A stretch of DNA of 64,000 nt from Streptomyces sp. NBC_01294 (lineage in GTDB: Bacteria; Actinomycetota; Actinomycetes; Streptomycetales; Streptomycetaceae), in assembly GCF_035917235.1 (NCBI RefSeq), contig NZ_CP108424.1:62001-126000 (forward strand), given 5' to 3'. Under the pieces are notes generated by a model. It saw only the letters and a list, made by a program, of their open reading frames with translations, was not told the DNA's origin and searched no databases. Position numbers and translations under genes: made by a program. This document shows, piece by piece, positions 20,301-27,728 of this stretch. Positions within the stretch are counted from its first letter, which is position 1. The number at the start of each line of letters is the position of its first letter.

Positions 20301-20306
20301 TAACGT
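20301..20306 (+). promoter_or_regulatory. Candidate -10 element of the aryl-carrier promoter
   Basis: TAACGT fits TANNNT and begins 6 bases after the last SARP repeat, close to the spacing seen in SARP-activated promoters, where the operator replaces the -35 box. The predicted transcript would carry a leader of about 45 bases. Confidence 0.4.
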
Positions 20307-20357
20307 CCCAGCAGGAAATCCAGGAGCCGCAGAGGGGATTTCGTCGGGGCATTTCTG

Positions 20358-20642
20358 ATGCTACGTTTCCTGGCCATGAACACCGCATCCGAGAACCCGC
20401 CCATGACCAAAGAAATACTGCGCTCCCTGATCGCCGACAGCATGGGACTGACCCCCGACGAGATGCCGGGCGACGACGAGGACCTCGTCGACTACGGCCT
20501 GCACTCGATCGCGGTCATGCAGGTCGTGAGCCTCTGTCAGCAGAGCGGCGTCGAGGTCACGTTCCCCGAGCTCATCGCCACGCCGACAGTGGACGCCTGG
20601 TGGCGGGCGCTGTCCGCGGCCGACCGCGCGGCAGCCCGCTGA
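20358..20642 (+). CDS. Free-standing aryl-carrier protein
   Basis: 94 aa from the first ATG; starts at 20376 or 20403 are also possible, and none has a clear ribosome site. It is a small acidic carrier protein with the phosphopantetheine motif DYGLHS (Ser50) and a C-terminal PTVDAWWRAL, the signature of aryl-carrier domains such as that of EntB. Its likely role is to hold the aryl acid starter, presumably 3-hydroxypicolinate, and present it to the N-terminal C domain of the Thr NRPS encoded divergently about 1.2 kb away. In pristinamycin the acid is activated by a separate AMP-ligase, which is not in this window. It follows a SARP-type operator and is followed by a hairpin, so it may be transcribed alone. 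It could alternatively carry a pathway intermediate during starter synthesis. Confidence 0.85.
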   Translation: MLRFLAMNTASENPPMTKEILRSLIADSMGLTPDEMPGDDEDLVDYGLHSIAVMQVVSLCQQSGVEVTFPELIATPTVDAWWRALSAADRAAAR

Positions 20643-20660
20643 ACGGCCCCCGCCACCCCC

Positions 20661-20678
20661 GGCGCGGAGGGCCGCGCC
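20661..20678 (+). terminator. GC-rich hairpin after the aryl-carrier gene
   Basis: GGCGCGG, loop AGGG, CCGCGCC: a perfect 7-bp stem starting 18 bases after the stop codon. No T-tract follows, as is common in actinomycete terminators. Strength unknown. Confidence 0.4.
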
Positions 20679-20686
20679 CCACGCTC

Positions 20687-20715
20687 GCTTGAGAGCCGTT
20701 GGAATCCCGCTGGGA
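20687..20715 (+). promoter_or_regulatory. Three degenerate 11-base-phased repeats upstream of the monooxygenase gene
   Basis: GCTTGAG (20687), GTTGGAA (20698) and GCTGGGA (20709) recur with exact 11-base phasing in the 198-base gap before the luciferase-like gene. The first is the reverse complement of the TCAAGC core found upstream of the aryl-carrier gene. It may be a weaker SARP site. No well-placed -10 box was found. Confidence 0.3.
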
Positions 20716-20840
20716 GGGCGGTCGCAAAAATCCGGCCGCGGCCGCCCGCCCGGTTATCGTTCTGCTCCCCGGGTGCATTCACCGATCATCTCGCCCCATT
20801 TACCCAGTGCCCCCGCATCGGACCTTCGGACGGAGCCGTC

Positions 20841-21950
20841 ATGGAATTCGGAGTCAATTTCTTCCCGGTCGTGGACCCGGAACGGAAGACTGCCGCCGAG
20901 TATTACGCCGAAAGTCTTCGGCTGGTCGAACTGGCCGAGTCGCTCGGCTATGAGCACGTACAGATCGTCGAGCACTACGGCTCCCCGTACGGCGGCTACA
21001 GCCCCGATCCGGTGGCCTTCCTGGCCGCCGCCGCCGCGCGGACCAGCCGCATCCGGCTCGCGACCGGCGCCGTCATCGCCGCCTTCACCCACCCCGTCAA
21101 GCTCGCCGCCACCCTGGCGATGCTCGACAACCTCTCGCACGGCCGCCTCGACGTCGGCTTCGGACGGGCGTTCCTGCCCGACGAGTTCGAGGCCTTCGGC
21201 GTGCCGATCGAGGAGAGCCGCGCCCGGTTCGACGACGGCATCGCGGCCTGCATCGCGCTGTGGACCGAGGAGAACACGGTCTTCGAGGGCACCGTTCACC
21301 GGTTCGGGCCCTTCACCGGCTTCCCCCGTCCCTACCAGCAGCCCCACCCGCCGGTGTTTGTCGCCTCCGCCAGCAGTTCGGACTCCTGCGCGGCGGCTGG
21401 CCGGGCCGGCCACCACCTCCAGGTCGTGCCCTCGGTGACCACCCGTCAGGGCCTGAAGGAGATGATCGAGGGCTACCGGCAGGCGCGCGCCGCCGCCGGG
21501 CACCCGGGCGGCGGGCGGATCCAGGTGAAGTACACCTGCTACGTGTCCGAGGACCGCGGCCTGGCGCTGGCGGACGCCCGCGAGCACGAGCAGAACTACG
21601 TGTCCCGGATGGCCGAGGCGGTCTCGTCCTGGGCCCACACCCGCAGCAGCCAGTACCCCGGCTACGAGCGGTTCGTGGAGAAGGCCCGCAGTTACGACTT
21701 CGACCGGGCGCTCGCCGACGGCAAGGTCCTCGCCGGCACCCCGCAGGACGTCACCGAGCAGGTCCGGGAGATCGCCGCCGAGTACGGGTCGGACCTGTGC
21801 CTGAGCCTCCAGTTCAGCCCCGGCCACCTGCCGTTCGAGCGGGCCGCGCGGGCCATGGAGCTGTTCGCCCTGCAGGTCGCCCCCTTCTTCACCGGCCGGG
21901 CCGGTGCGGCCGCCGGGGCGGAGGCCGCCGCGATGCCGGCGGCGGGCTGA
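20841..21950 (+). CDS. Luciferase-like flavin-dependent monooxygenase
   Basis: 369 aa, the usual length for bacterial luciferase-like (LLM) monooxygenases with a single TIM-barrel fold. Family features are the N-terminal MEFGVNFFP strand, ESLGYEHVQIVEHYG, RIRLATGAVI, and LDNLSHGRLDVGFGRAF near residues 94-112. These enzymes use reduced FMN supplied by a partner reductase to hydroxylate or oxidise a substrate; no reductase is visible in the window. Start ATG has GGAG six bases upstream. It lies between the aryl-carrier gene and an FAD oxidase, so I infer hydroxylation of the picolinate-type starter, free or carrier-bound. An alternative is tailoring of the group A compound, since pristinamycin IIA synthase (SnaA/SnaB) is also a flavin monooxygenase that oxidises the proline ring. 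The family call is firm; the substrate is a guess. Confidence 0.85.
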   Translation: MEFGVNFFPVVDPERKTAAEYYAESLRLVELAESLGYEHVQIVEHYGSPYGGYSPDPVAFLAAAAARTSRIRLATGAVIAAFTHPVKLAATLAMLDNLSHGRLDVGFGRAFLPDEFEAFGVPIEESRARFDDGIAACIALWTEENTVFEGTVHRFGPFTGFPRPYQQPHPPVFVASASSSDSCAAAGRAGHHLQVVPSVTTRQGLKEMIEGYRQARAAAGHPGGGRIQVKYTCYVSEDRGLALADAREHEQNYVSRMAEAVSSWAHTRSSQYPGYERFVEKARSYDFDRALADGKVLAGTPQDVTEQVREIAAEYGSDLCLSLQFSPGHLPFERAARAMELFALQVAPFFTGRAGAAAGAEAAAMPAAG

Positions 21951-21969
21951 GCGGACCCACCGGCCCCGC

Positions 21970-22005
21970 CGGCCCCGCCGGCGGCAGCACGCGCCGGCGG
22001 GGCCG
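21970..22005 (+). terminator. Strong intergenic hairpin between monooxygenase and FAD oxidase genes
   Basis: A perfect 13-bp stem (CGGCCCCGCCGGC at 21970-21982 pairing with 21993-22005) around a 10-base loop, starting 19 bases after the monooxygenase stop. No T-tract. It may terminate transcription, tune expression of the next gene or protect the 3' end. Confidence 0.5.
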
Positions 22006-22059
22006 CACCGGAGCACATCGCGACCCGAGACGGACACGAGGAGAAGAGGAGAAGGGGAC

Positions 22060-23217
22060 ATGGCCCGTACAGCTACCGGCCTGGACGCCGAGGCCGCCGT
22101 CGTGGGGCTGGGCGCCTGGGGCGCCTGCGCCCTGTGGCAGCTGGCCCGGCACGAGGTCGACGTCATCGGCATCGACCGCTACGGCATCGGCAACGTGCAC
22201 GGTTCCTCGTACGGCGAGAGCCGCATGTTCCGCACCGCCTGCCTGGAGCACCCGGGCCTGGTCCCGCTCGCGCAGCGCTCGCGGGAGCTGTGGGCCGAGC
22301 TGGAGGAGCAGACTGGCCGGGTGTTGATGGAGCGGACCGGGGCCATGCTGATCGGCCCGCCGGGCGGGCGGATCGTCGGCGGCGCGCTGCGGGCGGCCCG
22401 CGAGCATCGGCTGGACGTCGAGCTGCTCGACCCGACCGCCATGCGCGAGCGGGTCCCCGCGCATGCCGGGCTGCCGGACGACCACGTGGGCGTGCTGGAG
22501 CCGGCCGGCGGACTGACCTACCCCGAGCAAACCATCGCCGCGGCGGTCGAGGCGGCCCGGGCGGCCGGGGCCCGCGTGGTCACCGACACCCGGGTCACCG
22601 CGATCGAACCCGGCGACGACGGCATCGTGGTGCGCACCGCGTTGCGGACGCTGCGCGTGGCCCGGGTGGTGGTGGCCGCGGGACCGTGGCTGTCCCAGCT
22701 GGTGCCGGGGCTCCCCCTCGACGTGCTGCGGATGCCCACGACCTGGTTCACCCCGACCGAGCCCGATCCGCGGTTCACCCTGGAGCGGCTTCCGGTGTTC
22801 ATGCGTGAGCTCGCCGACGGGAACGTGATCTGGGGCCACGGCACCCTGCCCGGCGGCACCGAGGTCAAGCTCGGGCTGGAGGACGGCGGACGCCACTTCC
22901 GCGTCGTCGACCCCGAGAACATGGACCGCTCGGTCTCCCCCGCCGACTGGTCGGTGCTCTCCCGCATCCTCCCGGCGGCCGTGCCCGGCCTCGGCGACAC
23001 CCCCTCGCGGGCCACGGCCAACCTGTACGCGCGTACCCCGGACGGCCAGTTCGTCCTCGGCCCGCTGCGGCACGACCCGCGGATCGTCGTCGCGGGCGGG
23101 TGCAACAGCCACGGCTTCAAGCACGCGACCGGGATCGGCGAGGTCGTCGCCGACATGGTCCGCGGCAGGACCCCGGCCGTCCCGCTCGGTTTCGCTGACC
23201 CGAACTCCCCGCGCTGA
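22060..23217 (+). CDS. FAD-dependent oxidoreductase, monomeric sarcosine oxidase family
   Basis: 385 aa, normal family length. The N-terminal dinucleotide-binding fold is AVVGLGAWGAC (Gly16, Gly18, Gly21) with Asp39 at the end of strand 2. The C-terminal flavin-binding motif is GGCNSHGFKHATG. In covalent-flavin members (MSOX, NikD) a Cys precedes the conserved TPD-x-x-F segment; here that position is Asn (about 321, NLYARTPDGQF), so FAD is probably not covalently held. NikD of the same family oxidises piperideine-2-carboxylate to picolinate in nikkomycin synthesis. With the adjacent aryl-carrier and monooxygenase genes, an analogous ring oxidation toward 3-hydroxypicolinate is plausible; oxidation of pipecolate or of an N-methyl amino acid are alternatives. 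The start is chosen for the purine-rich AGGAGAAGGGG site just upstream; the in-frame upstream region is non-coding and contains a hairpin. Confidence 0.85.
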   Translation: MARTATGLDAEAAVVGLGAWGACALWQLARHEVDVIGIDRYGIGNVHGSSYGESRMFRTACLEHPGLVPLAQRSRELWAELEEQTGRVLMERTGAMLIGPPGGRIVGGALRAAREHRLDVELLDPTAMRERVPAHAGLPDDHVGVLEPAGGLTYPEQTIAAAVEAARAAGARVVTDTRVTAIEPGDDGIVVRTALRTLRVARVVVAAGPWLSQLVPGLPLDVLRMPTTWFTPTEPDPRFTLERLPVFMRELADGNVIWGHGTLPGGTEVKLGLEDGGRHFRVVDPENMDRSVSPADWSVLSRILPAAVPGLGDTPSRATANLYARTPDGQFVLGPLRHDPRIVVAGGCNSHGFKHATGIGEVVADMVRGRTPAVPLGFADPNSPR

Positions 23218-23267
23218 CGCCCCGGCACCCGTCCCACGACCCCATCCGGACGCATAGGTGAGGAAAG

Positions 23268-24257
23268 ATGCAGTTCCGCATTCTCGGCCCTGTAGAGATC
23301 CACGACGAGCGGCGCGGTCTGCGGATCGTACCCACGGGCTCCAAGCAGCGCGTCCTGCTCGGCGCCCTGGTCGTGAAGGCCGGCCATCTGCTGTCGTACC
23401 ACCGCCTGATCGACGAGTTGTGGGGCGAACACCCGCCGGCGAACCCGGCCAACGCCCTCCAGGCTCACGTCGCCCGGCTCAGGAAGCTGTTGGAGGACGC
23501 CGGATCGACCGGTCAGGAGCGGATCGACACCCACGCGCTGGGCTACCAGCTGCACACCGGGCCGGACGCGACCGACGCCGGCAGGTTCCACCGGCTGTGC
23601 GCCCAGGGCCGGGCCGTGATCGCCACCGATCCCGAGCAGGCCGTCCACCTGCTGCGCCAGGCACTCGCTCTGTGGCGGGGGCCCGCGTTGCAGGGCAGCC
23701 TCGGCGGGGACATCTGCCTGGCGGAGGCCGCCCAGCTGGAGGAGAACCGGCTGGTGGCCCTGGAGACGCTCTACGAGGCCAGCCTGCGGGCGGGCCTGCA
23801 CCACGAGATCACGGGCGAGCTGGAGGAGCTCATCGGTGACAATCCGGTGCGGGAGCGGTTCTACGAGCTACTGATGGTCGCCCTCCACCGCTGCGGCCGG
23901 CAGGCGGAGGCACTCGGCACCTACGAGCGGGCCCGGACGCGGCTGGCCGATGAACTCGGGGTGGAACCCGGTGCGGCGCTGCGTCGACGGGTCCGGTCGA
24001 TCCTCAGCCCCGGCCGCGAGCAGCCGGCCCCCACTGCGGCGCGCTCGGCGGCGCCGGTGGTCCGCTCCCTCCCGCCGCGGCCCGGCACCGCCGGTCAGCG
24101 GGCTGCGGCGACGGCCCCCCAGGGCGGGGCCGTCGTTCTCGACCTCGGCGACGAACTGGCGCGACTGCGCAGGCGGTTGGAGAACCTGACCCGCGAGCAG
24201 GAGGACCTGGCCCGCCGGATGGACCAGCTCACCGCCCGCACCGCGGCCGCCCGCTGA
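23268..24257 (+). CDS. SARP-family transcriptional activator (OmpR-type wHTH plus BTAD) with coiled-coil tail
   Basis: 329 aa. Residues 1-95 form the OmpR-like winged helix (MQFRILGPVEI, LLSYHRLIDELWG, LQAHVARLRKLL); residues 100-250 are the bacterial transcriptional activation domain (DAGRFHRLC, LWRGPALQG, ELLMVALHRCGRQAEAL, ELGVEPG). SARPs bind direct repeats spaced by 11 bases and recruit RNA polymerase. Such repeats occur upstream of the aryl-carrier gene and the first NRPS gene, so this protein is their natural candidate regulator. Unlike minimal SARPs of about 260-280 aa, it has a linker and a charged heptad-like tail near 288-322 (LGDELARLRRRLENL, then LARRMDQL) suggesting a coiled coil. 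The GTGAGGAAAG site lies just before the ATG. Confidence 0.9.
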   Translation: MQFRILGPVEIHDERRGLRIVPTGSKQRVLLGALVVKAGHLLSYHRLIDELWGEHPPANPANALQAHVARLRKLLEDAGSTGQERIDTHALGYQLHTGPDATDAGRFHRLCAQGRAVIATDPEQAVHLLRQALALWRGPALQGSLGGDICLAEAAQLEENRLVALETLYEASLRAGLHHEITGELEELIGDNPVRERFYELLMVALHRCGRQAEALGTYERARTRLADELGVEPGAALRRRVRSILSPGREQPAPTAARSAAPVVRSLPPRPGTAGQRAAATAPQGGAVVLDLGDELARLRRRLENLTREQEDLARRMDQLTARTAAAR

Positions 24258-24263
24258 CCCCCA

Positions 24264-24277
24264 GCCGGCGCCCCGGC
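24264..24277. terminator. Short inverted repeat in the convergent gap
   Basis: GCCGG-CGCC-CCGGC lies in the 56-base gap between the convergent SARP and ABC-F genes. The 5-bp stem is weak and there is no T-tract. Its position suits a bidirectional terminator, but the evidence is thin. Confidence 0.2.
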
Positions 24278-24313
24278 GGCGCGTGCCCGCACGAGGCCGA
24301 CATCGGCTCCTGC

Positions 24314-25987
24314 TCAGTCCCGCTCCAGCAGGAGCGTCCGGCCTGCCGACCTGCGCATCCGGCGGTCGTGCGTGACGGTGACCACCGGGCCGGGGAAGTC
24401 GTCCAGCGCCGTCTGCAGGTCCTCGATCAGCGGCAGGCTCAGATGGTTGGTGGGCTCGTCCAGCAGCAGGACGTGCGGACGCATCGCCACCAGCCTGGCC
24501 AGGTCGAGCCGCCTGCGCTGACCGGCGCTCAGCGCGCCGACGGGTACCTGGAGATCGGCCGGGCGGAACAGGCCCAGCTCCAGCAACTGCTCCGCCGCCT
24601 CGTCCTCGGTCGCGGCGATCACCTGTGCGTACGTGCGCAGCAGCGGGACCCGGCCGGCCGGGTATTCGCTCTCCTGGGGCAAGTAGCCGACCCGTACGCC
24701 CGGACGGGTGGCGACGGTGCCGGATTCGGGCTCCAACTCCCCCGCGAGAATCCGCAGCAGCGTCGACTTGCCCGCCCCGTTCGGCCCCGCGACCACCAAC
24801 CGGTCGGTGCCGGTCAGGGCGAGTTCGGGCAGCCGGATGCTCTGGGCCGTGCGGACGTCCCTGAGCTCGATCAGCGGGCCGGCCTCCTGCCCAGGCTCCG
24901 AGGCTCCCCGGCCCGCCCGGTCGGCGAGGCCGACCGCGGTGAAGCTCAGCGGGGCGGGCGGCCGCGGCACCGCCTGGAGTTCGAGCCGCCTGATCTCCTC
25001 CTTGGCGGCGCGGGCGGTGCGTGCCACCGCCGCCTGGGCTCCTGCGCCGCGCAGGTCGTAGTTCATCTTGGCGTTGTCGCGCGGCGGCCGGTAGTGCCCG
25101 GCGGCCCGGTCGGAGCGGTTGAGCCGGAGCCGGGCGGCGGCGAGCGACTCCGTCCAGTTCTCGTGGTCCGCCTCCCAGCGCCGCCGGGCGGCGGCCTGCG
25201 CGGCGGCGTAGTCGCGGTAGGTTCCGCCGTAGCGGACGACCGACCCGCGCGGTCCGTCCAGGTCCAGCAGTCCGGTGACGGCGCCGTCCAGCAGGTCGCG
25301 GTCGTGGGAAGCGATCAGGCAGGGTCCCCTGAACTCGCGGAGCCAGCCAGCGAGCCACTCGACGGCCTCGTCGTCGAGGTGGTTGGTGGGCTCGTCCAGC
25401 AGCAGGGCGGGCGGCTCCTGTAGGACGAGCAGGGCAAGCCCGAGCCGGGCCCGCTCACCGCCGGAAAGCTGCCCGGCCAGGCGGTCGGACGGCAGTCGGT
25501 GCAGGCCGAGCGCCTGGAAGACCTCGAACGCCCTGGCCTCGAAGCGCCAGCCGTCACGGGCTTCGAAGTCCTCCTGGAGCGCGGCGTACTTGTCGAGGAG
25601 TGCGGCCAGCTCGGCGTCCTCGGCCGCGGCCATCAGCTGCTCGACCTCGTGCATCCGCGCGGCGATCCGGTCGATCTCGCGGCGGGCCTCGGCCAGGCAG
25701 CGGGCGAGGTCCCAGTCGGCGGGCAGGTCGGGTTCCTGGGACAGGTAGCCGGGGGTGCCGCCGCCGAGGCCGGCCCGGACCCGGCCGCCGTCCGGGGCGT
25801 CGAGGCCGGCCAGCACCCGGAGCAGGGTGGACTTGCCGACGCCGTTGTCCCCGATGAGGCCGAGGCGTTCGCCGGCCGAGACGGTCAGCGAGATGCCGTT
25901 GAGGACGGTGCGGTCGCCGCGGATCCTGGTCACGGAGTCGGCCCCGAGATGGACGGTCGCGTCCGCCACCCGTGCGGTTCCGATCAT
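24314..25987 (-). CDS. ABC-F ATPase, likely streptogramin self-resistance (ribosome protection)
   Basis: 557 aa with two ATP-binding domains and no transmembrane segments. Domain 1 has Walker A GDNGVGKST (46-54), LSGGERARL and LLLDEPTNHLDD. Domain 2 has GPNGAGKST, LSAGQRRRL and LLLDEPTNHLSL. Charged, Arg-rich helices lie in between, where the antibiotic-resistance linker sits in this family. Antibiotic-resistance ABC-F proteins bind the ribosomal E site and displace drugs from the peptidyl-transferase centre, the target of group A streptogramins; VarM of the virginiamycin producer is of this type. It is the last gene of the PKS operon, and its ATG overlaps the PPTase stop (ATGA), so resistance would be co-expressed with synthesis. 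A housekeeping translation factor such as EttA is less likely given the context. Confidence 0.9.
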   Translation of the reverse strand: MIGTARVADATVHLGADSVTRIRGDRTVLNGISLTVSAGERLGLIGDNGVGKSTLLRVLAGLDAPDGGRVRAGLGGGTPGYLSQEPDLPADWDLARCLAEARREIDRIAARMHEVEQLMAAAEDAELAALLDKYAALQEDFEARDGWRFEARAFEVFQALGLHRLPSDRLAGQLSGGERARLGLALLVLQEPPALLLDEPTNHLDDEAVEWLAGWLREFRGPCLIASHDRDLLDGAVTGLLDLDGPRGSVVRYGGTYRDYAAAQAAARRRWEADHENWTESLAAARLRLNRSDRAAGHYRPPRDNAKMNYDLRGAGAQAAVARTARAAKEEIRRLELQAVPRPPAPLSFTAVGLADRAGRGASEPGQEAGPLIELRDVRTAQSIRLPELALTGTDRLVVAGPNGAGKSTLLRILAGELEPESGTVATRPGVRVGYLPQESEYPAGRVPLLRTYAQVIAATEDEAAEQLLELGLFRPADLQVPVGALSAGQRRRLDLARLVAMRPHVLLLDEPTNHLSLPLIEDLQTALDDFPGPVVTVTHDRRMRRSAGRTLLLERD

Positions 25988-26895
25988 GCGACGCTCCTCT
26001 GGAGTTCGGTGGGGTGCGCTCGGTGGGACGCGGCCCCGGCGAGGGGGAGCGCGGCGGACAGGGTCCCGGGGGCGAGCAGCGGGACGGGGTTCCCGGGGTG
26101 GATGCTCGCGCGCAAGGCGGAAGGCCGCCAGGGGAAGCCGGTGTGCAGCCGGAGCGCGGTCATCGGGGTGGCCCCGTCCTCGACCGCGAGGGAGACCAGC
26201 ACCCCAGGCTCGGGTTCGAGTTCGAGCAGCCACCAGGTTCCCGACGGGTCGTCGGCCGGCGGTTCGAACGCGGCCACCTCGCCGTTCTCGGACAGCACGA
26301 AGCCGAACGAGTCGAAGGGCAGTCCGAGGCCGAGCCCGCGCGCCTTGGCATAGGCCTCCTTGAGCGTCCACAGGCGCAGCACCGTGCGGTCGTACCCCTC
26401 GCCTGCGGGTATCCGGGCCAGCCAGCCGCGCTCACCGGGCGTGAAGCTCTCGGCGATTCCGGCCAGTGCGCGGCTGTTCACCCGGTCGAGCCGTTCGACG
26501 TCGACCCCGACCCGGCGGCCCCGGCCGACGGCGATCGCATTGTATCCGTGGGCGTGCGAGAGGTTGAAGTCCAGCGGGCCCTCGGCGGTGGGCCAGCCGC
26601 CGTCGGGCGGCCGTACGGACGGCCGGCCACGGTCGGACCTGCGCAGCTCGATCAGCGCCTCGGGGACGCCGGTCTCCAGCGAGAGCAGGCGCCGCACGAG
26701 GACGTGTGCCACGAGGTACTGGCGGCGGTCTCGCTCGAAGATGAACCGGTCCGCGGTCGCCTGTTCGTGCTCGTCCAGCCAGTGGCCGGCCAGGGCGGTG
26801 GCGGTGCCCGGCCCGAGGTCGTCGTTGGCGCAGACCCAGAGCCGGACCTCGCCGTCGGCGGGCGGCCGTGCGCCCTCGGCTGCCCGCGCGCTCAT
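25984..26895 (-). CDS. Sfp-type 4'-phosphopantetheinyl transferase
   Basis: 303 aa. Diagnostic motifs are FNLSHAHGYNAIA, GVDVERLD (Mg-binding acidic residues) and WTLKEAYAKARGLGL. It would transfer phosphopantetheine from CoA to the active-site serines of the many ACP and PCP domains encoded here. About 60 residues after the last motif form a C-terminal extension with a Pro/Ala-rich end of unknown role. The start ATG overlaps the thioesterase stop (ATGA) and the stop overlaps the ABC-F start (ATGA), so the three genes are translationally coupled. Confidence 0.93.
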   Translation of the reverse strand: MSARAAEGARPPADGEVRLWVCANDDLGPGTATALAGHWLDEHEQATADRFIFERDRRQYLVAHVLVRRLLSLETGVPEALIELRRSDRGRPSVRPPDGGWPTAEGPLDFNLSHAHGYNAIAVGRGRRVGVDVERLDRVNSRALAGIAESFTPGERGWLARIPAGEGYDRTVLRLWTLKEAYAKARGLGLGLPFDSFGFVLSENGEVAAFEPPADDPSGTWWLLELEPEPGVLVSLAVEDGATPMTALRLHTGFPWRPSALRASIHPGNPVPLLAPGTLSAALPLAGAASHRAHPTELQRSVA

Positions 26896-27695
26896 CGCGC
26901 ACCTCCCGTCACCGGGCGGCCCGCCGTCGCGGTCCGGACCTGTCCGGTGATCAGCCGGACCATCTCGGCGGGGCGGCCGCGGAAGTAGAAGTGGTCGCCG
27001 TCGAAGAGGTGAAGGCCGAGGAACCGTTCGGCGTGCTGCTGCCAGGCGGCCAGCCGCGCGGGCGAGACCACCACGTCGTCGGCGCCGCCGAAGACGGACA
27101 GCGGAACGGACAGCGGCGGCGTGTGCGGCCGCGGGCTCCAGGTCTCCACCAGCCGCAGGTCGTTGCGGATCATTGGTGCGAACAGCTGCCAGATGTCCGG
27201 GTCCTCCAGGACCTCGGTCGGGGTGCCGCCCATCCGGGCCAGGTGGTGGCGGAGTTCTGCGTCGGGCATGCGGTGGCGGTTGTCGGCCGGGCCCGGCTGC
27301 CTCGGCGCGCCGCGGGCCGACAGGCCGAGCCATGCGGGGAGCGGCAGCCCCTCAGCGGCCAGCCGGTTGGTGAGCTCGTAGGCAGCCAGGCCGCCCATGC
27401 TGTGGCCGAAGAATGCGAACGGGCGGTCCATCGCGAGCACGATCTCGTCGTGGAAGAAGTCCACCAGCCGTTCGGCGTCGGCGCAGGCCGGCATGTCGGT
27501 CAGCCGGCCCCGACCAGGGGCGTCCAGCAGGTGGATCTCCCAGTCGGCGGGGAAGTGCGCGATCCAGTCGCGGTACAACAGATGGGAGCCGCCGGCGTGG
27601 TGGAACAGGAACAGGCGCAAGGCCGCTCCCGGGACCGGGCGGGGGCAGTAGCCCGCTCCGGCCGGCGGGCGGAACCTCAGGGTGTTGCTCGTCAT
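26892..27695 (-). CDS. Type II thioesterase
   Basis: 267 aa, alpha/beta hydrolase of the RifR/TEII group. It shows LFLFHHAGGSHLLYRDW near the N-terminus, the nucleophile motif FGHSMGG near residue 96, an Asp in FGGADDVV and a catalytic His in GDHFYF. Such enzymes clear stalled or mis-loaded acyl groups from carrier proteins. As no integrated TE domain is visible in the PKS/NRPS proteins of the window, a role in product release cannot be excluded, but the sequence type suggests editing. It lies 33 bases after the acyltransferase gene. Confidence 0.9.
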   Translation of the reverse strand: MTSNTLRFRPPAGAGYCPRPVPGAALRLFLFHHAGGSHLLYRDWIAHFPADWEIHLLDAPGRGRLTDMPACADAERLVDFFHDEIVLAMDRPFAFFGHSMGGLAAYELTNRLAAEGLPLPAWLGLSARGAPRQPGPADNRHRMPDAELRHHLARMGGTPTEVLEDPDIWQLFAPMIRNDLRLVETWSPRPHTPPLSVPLSVFGGADDVVVSPARLAAWQQHAERFLGLHLFDGDHFYFRGRPAEMVRLITGQVRTATAGRPVTGGAR

Positions 27696-27728
27696 CGCGT
27701 CTCCTTCGTGTGGTGCGTGGGCGTCGCT

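Noticed and set aside
19330..20388. LuxR-type protein starting at 20388
   Set aside because: It would cover the SARP-like repeats and the divergent promoter region and has no ribosome site. The ATG at 20166 has one.
20755..20760. TATCGT as a -10 box for the monooxygenase gene
   Set aside because: It is about 40 bases from the phased repeats, too far for SARP activation, and has no -35 partner, so I did not list it.
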